DNA from: JBGTHB01 sp041746415
Lineage (GTDB): Bacteria > Pseudomonadota > Gammaproteobacteria > Coxiellales > Coxiellaceae
Length of the DNA stretch: 7,268 bases
Assembly (NCBI GenBank): GCA_041746415.1
Contig: JBGTHB010000141.1
Location: 1-7,268, forward strand
Direction: 5' to 3'
This document shows, piece by piece, positions 1-5,658 of the stretch. The first letter of the stretch is position 1; each line of letters starts with the position of its first letter. Below the pieces are notes generated by a model. The model had not been told where the DNA came from, ran no database searches, and was given only the letters and a program-made list of their open reading frames with translations. Position numbers and translations under genes: made by a program.

Positions 1-535
1 TAATACAGATGCGCCAGAAAAGCTAACGGAATATGTTAAGCAGCGCTCTGCCAAAATTATTCTTCGTGAGCGTAAGGCTGAACTGAGAGGGGATTACGTC
101 AATATTAACAAAATAATTGAAGACGATATGCTTGCCTATCCGGCTAATGCTTACTTTATGACGCATACAACTAACCCCCTTCTTGGGTCAACCACAATTA
201 CCAAAGCATTTGAATGTTTTCAAGATAGTCTATGTGACTCATTATTTACAGTTAGTCGTGTTCAAAGTCGTTTTTACAATAAAGACAATTTGCCAATAAA
301 TCACAATCCGGCCCAACTTATACGGACACAAGATCTGGAAGTTTGGCACGAGGAAAATTCATGTCTTTATATATTTACAGAAAATAGTTTTTTAAGCACT
401 AAATCAAGAATTGGTAAGAATCCTGCTAAATTTGTTATGCCTAAATATGAGGCTGTTGATATTGATGATGCAGATGATTGGTTTATTGCAGAAGCATTGT
501 TGGAGCATACAAAAAAGAGGTTTGAATATGCATAA
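1..535 (+). CDS. CMP-sugar synthetase, acylneuraminate cytidylyltransferase family (5' end missing)
   Basis: The reading frame is open from base 2 to the TAA at 533-535, giving 177 residues and no start codon in the window. Family members are usually about 225-240 residues, so roughly 50-60 N-terminal residues, including the CTP-binding ARxGSK-type motif, lie upstream. Visible family signatures are MTHTTNPLLGSTTI (the equivalent of the TSPL stretch of NeuA), DSLFTVSRVQ, NHNPAQLIRTQDLE, the EENSCLYIF segment, SRIGKNPAKF, and near the C-terminus EAVDIDDADDW, whose DID acidic pair binds the metal in NeuA-type enzymes. Enzymes of this family make a CMP-sugar and pyrophosphate from CTP and an ulosonic acid such as sialic, legionaminic or pseudaminic acid, in the cytoplasm. 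The exact sugar cannot be read from this fragment. The last 8 bases overlap the next gene, so the two are probably co-translated. Confidence 0.88.
   Translation, partial: NTDAPEKLTEYVKQRSAKIILRERKAELRGDYVNINKIIEDDMLAYPANAYFMTHTTNPLLGSTTITKAFECFQDSLCDSLFTVSRVQSRFYNKDNLPINHNPAQLIRTQDLEVWHEENSCLYIFTENSFLSTKSRIGKNPAKFVMPKYEAVDIDDADDWFIAEALLEHTKKRFEYA
515..520 (+). promoter_or_regulatory. Ribosome binding site deciding the start of the 2-hydroxyacid dehydrogenase
   Basis: AAGAGG lies 7 bases upstream of the ATG at 528, inside the end of the cytidylyltransferase gene. It supports the start at 528 over the in-frame ATG at 411, whose extra 39 residues would be a translation of the upstream gene in the wrong frame. 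Confidence 0.7.
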
Positions 536-1469
536 ACTTCTAATTACATGCCCTGCCATGATTAACTCGAAATCAACTTATGCAGCCGAACTTTCGAGTC
601 TGGATATAAATGTCACTACTCCTTCAATAGAGCAACAACTAACTGAAAGCAAACTTATAAAGTTAATACCTGAATTCGATGCTTGGATAATCGGTGATGA
701 CCCTGCAACCTTTAGGGTTGTTGAAGCAGGCAAAAAAGGTAGATTAAAGGCTGCTGTAAAATGGGGGGCTGGCACTGACAATATTGATTTTAGTGCATTT
801 GAAAAATTCAACATACCCATAACCAATACCCCTGCCTTATTTGGAGAAGAAGTCGCTGATGTCGCTCTTAATTATATTATATCTCTCGCAAGACAGACTT
901 TGTTCATTAGCAATGAGGTTAAAAATGGGCTGTGGCCTAAGCCCCAAGGCATGTCACTTGCGGGCAAAAAAATTGGTGTCGTAGGCTATGGTGCGATCGG
1001 TAAAGCGCTAGTTAAACGTCTAAAAACATGCAATATGCAAGTTGTTTGTTATGATCCTTTGCTTCAACAAAATCAAGGCGCTGATTTTGAGATTGCTACC
1101 TGGCCTAATCGACTTGCAGAACTTGATTATCTGGTGCTGTGTTGCGCGCTCACAAAAGATAACCATCAAATGCTTAATGAAGAAACGATTGCTCTTTGCA
1201 AAACGGGTATTCGTATTGTGAATGTTAGTCGTGGTCAATTAATTGATGAAAATGCGCTTTGTACAGCTCTTCAAAAAAACAAGGTGCACTCTGTCGCACT
1301 AGAAGTATTTAGCACTGAACCACCAGAGGCTTCTAATACCTTATTAAAACATCCTCAATCAATTTTCGGATCACACAATTCTTCAAATACACTTGAAGCC
1401 GTTATACGTGCCAACAAAAAAGCAATCTCCCTTATATGTGAAATGCTCCAAACGATAGTGGCAACATGA
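528..1469 (+). CDS. D-isomer-specific 2-hydroxyacid dehydrogenase (phosphoglycerate dehydrogenase-like, no ACT domain)
   Basis: A 313-residue cytoplasmic oxidoreductase that should interconvert a 2-hydroxyacid and its 2-keto acid with NAD(H). The N-terminal substrate half carries KWGAGTDNID (about 78-87), the family's usual GxGxDNID stretch. The Rossmann motif is VGYGAIG (152-158), and Asp176 in CYDP, at the end of beta-2, suggests NAD over NADP. The catalytic triad is visible as Arg235 (NVSRG), Glu264 (the E of FSTEPP) and His283 (GSHNSS). Two signature spots are unusual: the common LDVF is LEVF, and the common TPHIAG/GG is GSHNSSNT. There is no C-terminal ACT domain, unlike the roughly 410-residue E. 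coli SerA, so serine feedback control is not expected. Placement between a CMP-sugar synthetase and an SDR argues for glycan precursor synthesis rather than housekeeping serine synthesis; the substrate is unknown. It overlaps the next gene through ATGA. Confidence 0.9.
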   Translation: MHKLLITCPAMINSKSTYAAELSSLDINVTTPSIEQQLTESKLIKLIPEFDAWIIGDDPATFRVVEAGKKGRLKAAVKWGAGTDNIDFSAFEKFNIPITNTPALFGEEVADVALNYIISLARQTLFISNEVKNGLWPKPQGMSLAGKKIGVVGYGAIGKALVKRLKTCNMQVVCYDPLLQQNQGADFEIATWPNRLAELDYLVLCCALTKDNHQMLNEETIALCKTGIRIVNVSRGQLIDENALCTALQKNKVHSVALEVFSTEPPEASNTLLKHPQSIFGSHNSSNTLEAVIRANKKAISLICEMLQTIVAT

Positions 1470-2218
1470 AAAATGAGATTGTGATTGTTACAGGGTCAAG
1501 CTCCGGGATTGGCAACGCTATAACCAAGTTGCTTGAGAGCACAGGATATTTAGTTATAGGGATTGATAAATTCCCACCAATCAAGCCTGATAATCCTGAT
1601 TATTTTATCAAGCTAGACCTAAACCATTTCTGCATGAACGAAGAAGAGCATCATAGTCTTTATCAGGAGGTGGAGGGATATATAACGAGCAAGCATGCAA
1701 AATTAGTGGGATTGGTGAATTGTGCTGCGGTACAGCTTTTAGGTGATCTCGAGTGCCTTCAGTTAGCTGATTTTGACACAACTTTAAATGTTAATTTAAA
1801 AGCCCCTTTAATCCTAACAAAGCTGTTTTACACACAGCTTAAAAAAACCAAAGGATCGGTGGTAAATATTGGAAGCGTACATGCAAAACTAACTAAACCA
1901 CGATTTATAGCTTATGCCACAAGCAAAGCGGCAATTGAGGGATTAACAAAGGCACTTGCTATGGATTGCGGTGGTAACATCAGGGTTAACTGCATACATC
2001 CTGCTGCCATCAACACTAAAATGTTGATGAATAGTTTTGATGGCTCCAAGGAAAAGCTAGATAAGCTTAAAAAATGCCATCCAGTAAAGCGAATCGGAGA
2101 GTCAATTGAAGTGGCTCATCTAGTTCTATATCTCCTTACAGAGAAAAGCAGCTTTATCACCGGAAGTCGCTTTGAGATAAGCGGCGGTATAGCACACAGA
2201 TTACATGACCCGGAATAA
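1466..2218 (+). CDS. Short-chain dehydrogenase/reductase (classical SDR)
   Basis: A 250-residue classical SDR, the normal length for the family. The cofactor motif is TGSSSGIG (9-16). Asp34 after beta-2 (IGIDKF) suggests NAD(H). The NNAG-type stretch appears as NCAA (85-88), the catalytic Asn lies in NVN (108-110), the catalytic Ser is Ser137 in NIGSVHA, and the YxxxK pair is Tyr150/Lys154 in YATSKAA. The C-terminal ITGSRFEISGG matches the usual TGxxxxVDGG, with the Asp replaced by Ser. The start ATG at 1466 overlaps the upstream stop as ATGA and has no clear Shine-Dalgarno, so translation likely depends on coupling to the dehydrogenase before it. The pair probably performs successive redox steps on a sugar or sugar acid. 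Fatty-acid ketoreductases share this fold, but the context favours glycan metabolism. The substrate is not identifiable. Confidence 0.9.
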   Translation: MKNEIVIVTGSSSGIGNAITKLLESTGYLVIGIDKFPPIKPDNPDYFIKLDLNHFCMNEEEHHSLYQEVEGYITSKHAKLVGLVNCAAVQLLGDLECLQLADFDTTLNVNLKAPLILTKLFYTQLKKTKGSVVNIGSVHAKLTKPRFIAYATSKAAIEGLTKALAMDCGGNIRVNCIHPAAINTKMLMNSFDGSKEKLDKLKKCHPVKRIGESIEVAHLVLYLLTEKSSFITGSRFEISGGIAHRLHDPE

Positions 2219-2220
2219 AA

Positions 2221-3063
2221 ATGGAAAATGAGACACAATTACTACTTGAAAAGAACTATCTTTATAGAGGTTCTCGCTATCTTGCGCGCAGTGTTTGTGA
2301 ATCTCTTCGTGACATCAGATGGGATTATATTCAGCAAGATTTCTCATCATTCAAAAATAAGCATAAAGGTAAAGCTTGTTTTGTGATTGGTAACGGTCCT
2401 AGTTTAAATCTGATGGATTTAACATCACTTAAAAGCGAAATCACAATAGCATGTAACTCATTTTATTTGTTACACTCAAAGCTAGGCTTTGTTCCTACTT
2501 ATTACACAGTAGAAGATCCGTTACCTGCTTATGATAATCAAAAAGAAATCTCTTCTCTACGCGACTCTGTCAAGTTTATTCCTTGCGATCTAAAAAAAAT
2601 AATCACGCCTGATCCAAATACATTCTATGTTAATTTCCATAGATCATATATGCGATCATCTAACCCAAAATTCCCACTTTTTTCTTACGATTTTGCCAAA
2701 AAAGCATACTGGGGTGGTACTGTGCTTTTTTATAATCTACAACTTGCATACTATTTAGGTTGTAATCCTATCTATCTTATTGGTGTTGATTTAGCTTATG
2801 AGATTCCGAAAGATATAAAGCGCTATGGCGGTATTTTAGTATCACAGTCAGATGATCCGAACCACTTTGATAAACGGTATTTTGGTTCGGGGAAGGCGTG
2901 GCACGTTCCACATGTATCACGTATGCAGCAAGCATTCACCAATGCTTACTTTGCTCTCAAGGAAAAAAACATTTTGCTTTTTAATGCTACGGTTGGTGGG
3001 AACCTCACGGTTGTACCGCGTAGGAAATTTGAGCAAAGCCTTAGTGAAAAGGTGTTCACTTAA
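2221..3063 (+). CDS. MptE-like / DUF115 protein, candidate glycosyltransferase
   Basis: A 280-residue soluble protein with the MptE-like (DUF115) core. Motifs in order: FVIGNGPSLN (54-63), the nucleotide-binding-type loop at the start of the domain; Asn79 in ACNSFYLL; PTYYTVEDP (92-100); GGTVLFYNLQLAYYLG (165-180); IYLIGVDLAY (184-193); a conserved NHFDKRYFGSG segment (214-224); and NATVGG (255-260). Annotation pipelines often call such proteins 6-hydroxymethylpterin diphosphokinase-like after the archaeal MptE, but no pterin genes are nearby. The same superfamily includes the larger Maf proteins, which attach CMP-activated nonulosonic acids to flagellin and resemble GT42 sialyltransferases. 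With a CMP-sugar synthetase three genes upstream and a polymerase next, a CMP-sugar transferase role is inferred, not shown. It starts 2 bases after the SDR stop with only a weak GGA upstream, and its stop overlaps the next start by one base (TAATG). Confidence 0.8.
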   Translation: MENETQLLLEKNYLYRGSRYLARSVCESLRDIRWDYIQQDFSSFKNKHKGKACFVIGNGPSLNLMDLTSLKSEITIACNSFYLLHSKLGFVPTYYTVEDPLPAYDNQKEISSLRDSVKFIPCDLKKIITPDPNTFYVNFHRSYMRSSNPKFPLFSYDFAKKAYWGGTVLFYNLQLAYYLGCNPIYLIGVDLAYEIPKDIKRYGGILVSQSDDPNHFDKRYFGSGKAWHVPHVSRMQQAFTNAYFALKEKNILLFNATVGGNLTVVPRRKFEQSLSEKVFT

Positions 3064-4106
3064 TGGCCCCTTATCCCATATTATTATGTTTTGTCATGTT
3101 GATGTGTATTTTACGACTTAAAAACAAGTTTGCAGCGTCACTTAGTATTATATTGGCATTAGCTTTGTTTTCGGGGTTGCGTTATTTTGTTGGCTTTGAT
3201 TTTTCTTCATACATGGATCAGTTGACACAAATTAGCAATGGCGTTGATGTGAGATTTGAGCCGGTCTATTATTGGATGGTACATTTAGCTAATTATTTTA
3301 ATCTAACTATTCAGAGTGTTTTCTTAGCGCTAGCCTTTATCACTGTTATAGGCTTCGAACGATTTATTGACGAATGGTCGGAAAGCTACGCATTTTCCAT
3401 ATTTTTATTTATTAGTATTTCCGTTTTTTATTTAAACTCATTAAACGTCATGAGGCAGTTTGCATCAGTTGCTTTTTTTGCATATTCGCTTAAATTTATA
3501 AATGAAAAAAAACTATTAAAGTACATTTTAACTATTGGTGTTGCATGCCTGTTTCATAAAAGTGCCATTTTTCTATTTCCACTTTACTTTGTGCTTGGCC
3601 GGAATTATAAAACATTGCACTTATTTATCTGTGGTATTTTTGCTTTCCAATTTCTTTGGGTGCTGCAATTTATAATTTCGAAGACTAAGTATTATATTTA
3701 TCTTAATGATGATCAAACTCTGAAGTTTATGAATTATCATTTGCTTCTTGCTTATTTATTTGTTGTGTTGTTAGTAGCTTGCGCAGCTCATGTCTCTAAA
3801 ATAAAAAGTAAAAATTATCACATATTTATTAATATGTGTCATATATCAATCTTTTTAATTGTCTGCTCTTTGGTCTCAAGCTTGCCCAGTTTAATTTTTG
3901 TCCGATTTAATCTTTATTTTATAATTAGCCTACTTATTCTCATTCCTGCGATTGTTTCTAATGTAGAAAACGTTTACATCAGGTTTATTCTCATGGCATT
4001 TATAGTTTTCATTTCGCTTTGTTATTTCTACTATGAGCTTGCTTATGTTGGCAAACAGCCTCATCATATTGTTCCATATAATTACAATATAACGTTAGTT
4101 AAATAA
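3063..4106 (+). CDS. EpsG/Wzy-type polysaccharide polymerase (integral membrane)
   Basis: A 347-residue, strongly hydrophobic protein with about ten predicted transmembrane stretches by eye (for example around 24-38, 108-125, 152-175, 185-205, 226-242, 256-275, 283-298 and 305-324). The EpsG-family pattern is clear: GLRYFVGFDFSSY (38-50), the usual R..vG.D...Y motif; FEPVYYW (65-71); LNVMRQFAS (127-135) with an invariant-type Arg131; LFHKSAIFLFPLY (163-175), the FH.SA motif in a membrane-adjacent loop; and RFNLYF (281-286). Such proteins are thought to join lipid-linked repeat units on the outer face of the inner membrane in Wzx/Wzy-type assembly. Polymerases diverge strongly between serotypes, so the linkage cannot be predicted. 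An AAAAGG at 3047-3052, 10 bases before the ATG, supports the start. The preceding gene's stop overlaps by one base and the flavoprotein gene begins one base after this stop. Confidence 0.85.
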   Translation: MAPYPILLCFVMLMCILRLKNKFAASLSIILALALFSGLRYFVGFDFSSYMDQLTQISNGVDVRFEPVYYWMVHLANYFNLTIQSVFLALAFITVIGFERFIDEWSESYAFSIFLFISISVFYLNSLNVMRQFASVAFFAYSLKFINEKKLLKYILTIGVACLFHKSAIFLFPLYFVLGRNYKTLHLFICGIFAFQFLWVLQFIISKTKYYIYLNDDQTLKFMNYHLLLAYLFVVLLVACAAHVSKIKSKNYHIFINMCHISIFLIVCSLVSSLPSLIFVRFNLYFIISLLILIPAIVSNVENVYIRFILMAFIVFISLCYFYYELAYVGKQPHHIVPYNYNITLVK

Positions 4107-4107
4107 G

Positions 4108-5658
4108 ATGCTATTATCATCAAATGATATAACTCGAATCACACTAAAGACTGACTATTGTATTATCGGATCTGGAATCGGTGCTTCCACCTTAGCATAT
4201 AGACTCGCTGATCAAAAAAAACGTTTTATTATTATCGAAGCAGGCGGAATCAACAGCACAGACAGATTAGTCCTTCCCTATGAAAACACAGGCCGCGAAT
4301 TTGGGCTGCGTAGAACGCACGAGCACCGAATTGGGGGTACAAGTAATCTTTGGCATGGTGTTCTTGCTCCACTCGACCTAGAAGACTTTCAATCTCACCC
4401 ATGGATACCACACAGTGGCTGGCCAATTGATTACCAAGATCTTTATCCATACTATCAATTAGCATCTAAATTACTTGGGCTTGAAAATTTTAATTTCTTT
4501 AATTTATCTAATTTGCCACCGGCATTAAAAGCGCAGCTTGGAAAACTCCCAATAGATTACAATCCACTTATCTCTAAAATATTCCAACAACCACTACCCC
4601 CAACACGGTTTATAAAAAAAATAATTGACATTACTCGGAAGGCTAATGATCGTCATTGCATTTACCATTGTGTTGCTCTTGAGCTTCAGAGTCAAAATCA
4701 AAATAATGAGGTGACACGGCTCAAGGTGGGTCTTCAAGATGGAAAGACCTCTTATGTATATGCAAAGAAATTTATTATCTGTGCTGGGGCGATTCAAACC
4801 CCGCGTCTTTTATTAAACTCAACAAATTCAATTAATTGCTTAAAATCAAATTGCAATATTGGGCGATTTTTACTTGATCACCCAATGGGTAACTTATGCC
4901 AAGTAAAATTTAAATACCCACAAAAATATCCTATATTTTCCGATATAAAATATGAAAAAAAAATAAAAATTAAAGCTGGTCTCTGTCTTAACTTTTCAGA
5001 AAGAAAAAAACTCAAATTAGCCAATCATTGTTTCTTTCTAAGGCCATCATTTGTTGAAGGCATATCAAATAAAACTGAGAAGCTTAAATTAGATTTGCTT
5101 GTTTTGAAATCAGGGGATATTACAGTAAAAAAACTATGGGATATTTTGCGAAATATCAATACAATCAAGCAAATTGTTTCATATAAAATGTCACTCAATA
5201 CTACATTTAAATATGCGGATCTATTTTTTGTTACTGAGCAGTTGCCAAATCCACAGAGTAAAATCACACTTTCTTTTCAAAAAGACAGTTGGGGCTATCC
5301 TATTTCAAAAATTAATTGGCAGTTGACATCTCAAGATTTCACATCTATGAGCACATGGTTTGACTTGCTTCAATCAAAAATTTTTCCGGTTACGCATTTT
5401 AATTTCACTCATACAAAAAAAGATGTTAATTGGTTGGAAACATCAAGCTCAGCAGCACATCATTGTGGTACTGCCAGAATGGCAGAATCGTTGCAATCTG
5501 GGGTAGTTGACAATAATTTAAAAGTATTTAGCATTGCCAATTTATACATATGCGATGCCTCTGTGCTTCCAACCATCGGAAATGCTAATTGCGGGCTTAC
5601 AATCGCTGCTCTTAGCTGTCGCCTAGCAGACCAATTAAGCAGGAGTCGAATACAATGA
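4108..5658 (+). CDS. GMC-family FAD-dependent oxidoreductase
   Basis: A 516-residue flavoprotein. The N-terminal FAD fold shows CIIGSGIGAS (18-27) and Glu44 in IIIEAGG, which would bind the adenosine ribose. RIGGTSNLWHG (74-84) and WPIDYQDLYPYYQLA (105-119) match bacterial GMC dehydrogenases. FIICAGAIQTPRLLL is the second GMC signature. The C-terminal domain has HHCGTARM and, 43 residues later, Asn494 in GNANCGLTI. His451 and Asn494 fit the usual His/Asn active-site pair, with the spacing seen in glucose oxidase and cellobiose dehydrogenase. The Pro that commonly follows this Asn is Cys495. The middle (about 140-440) is poorly conserved and presumably binds the substrate. No signal peptide or twin-arginine motif is seen, so it likely acts in the cytoplasm or at the inner membrane face. 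GMC enzymes oxidise alcohols or sugar hydroxyls to carbonyls; the substrate and electron acceptor are unknown. It lacks an evident Shine-Dalgarno. Confidence 0.9.
   Translation: MLLSSNDITRITLKTDYCIIGSGIGASTLAYRLADQKKRFIIIEAGGINSTDRLVLPYENTGREFGLRRTHEHRIGGTSNLWHGVLAPLDLEDFQSHPWIPHSGWPIDYQDLYPYYQLASKLLGLENFNFFNLSNLPPALKAQLGKLPIDYNPLISKIFQQPLPPTRFIKKIIDITRKANDRHCIYHCVALELQSQNQNNEVTRLKVGLQDGKTSYVYAKKFIICAGAIQTPRLLLNSTNSINCLKSNCNIGRFLLDHPMGNLCQVKFKYPQKYPIFSDIKYEKKIKIKAGLCLNFSERKKLKLANHCFFLRPSFVEGISNKTEKLKLDLLVLKSGDITVKKLWDILRNINTIKQIVSYKMSLNTTFKYADLFFVTEQLPNPQSKITLSFQKDSWGYPISKINWQLTSQDFTSMSTWFDLLQSKIFPVTHFNFTHTKKDVNWLETSSSAAHHCGTARMAESLQSGVVDNNLKVFSIANLYICDASVLPTIGNANCGLTIAALSCRLADQLSRSRIQ
5641..5645 (+). 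promoter_or_regulatory. Ribosome binding site for the epimerase-type SDR
   Basis: AGGAG lies 9 bases upstream of the ATG at 5655, within the last codons of the flavoprotein gene. It is the strongest Shine-Dalgarno in the window and fixes the start despite the 4-base overlap with the preceding stop. Confidence 0.75.

Noticed and set aside
411..527. In-frame upstream extension of the 2-hydroxyacid dehydrogenase from an ATG at 411
   Set aside because: The extra residues overlap the conserved C-terminus of the cytidylyltransferase in another frame and resemble no family N-terminus; the ATG at 528 has an AAGAGG and gives the usual start of the fold.
1..535. KdsB (CMP-Kdo synthetase) as the identity of the first gene
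   Set aside because: The NHNPAQLIRTQDLE, ENSCLYIF and RIGKNP segments fit the acylneuraminate-type cytidylyltransferases better, though the missing N-terminus leaves the sugar substrate undecided.
578..1238. Two antisense open frames (578-826 and 1020-1238) opposite the 2-hydroxyacid dehydrogenase
   Set aside because: They are shadows of a strongly conserved gene on the + strand, with no recognisable protein features or start signals.
528..1469. Housekeeping serA (serine biosynthesis)
   Set aside because: It has no ACT domain, a divergent His motif, and is embedded in a glycan operon with overlaps on both sides.
2852..3121. An 89-codon open frame spanning the end of the MptE-like gene and the start of the polymerase gene
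   Set aside because: It lies over conserved motifs of both flanking proteins in another frame and shows no motif of its own.
5140..5157. Perfect 7-bp inverted repeat (GATATTT, loop TGCG, AAATATC)
   Set aside because: It is AT-rich and weak, sits within coding sequence and is not followed by a T run, so it is not a credible terminator; such repeats arise by chance in AT-rich DNA.
4250..5267. Three antisense open frames (4250-4465, 4594-4797, 5025-5267) opposite the GMC gene
   Set aside because: They lie inside a complete, motif-rich + strand gene, and their translations show no domain or membrane pattern worth keeping.
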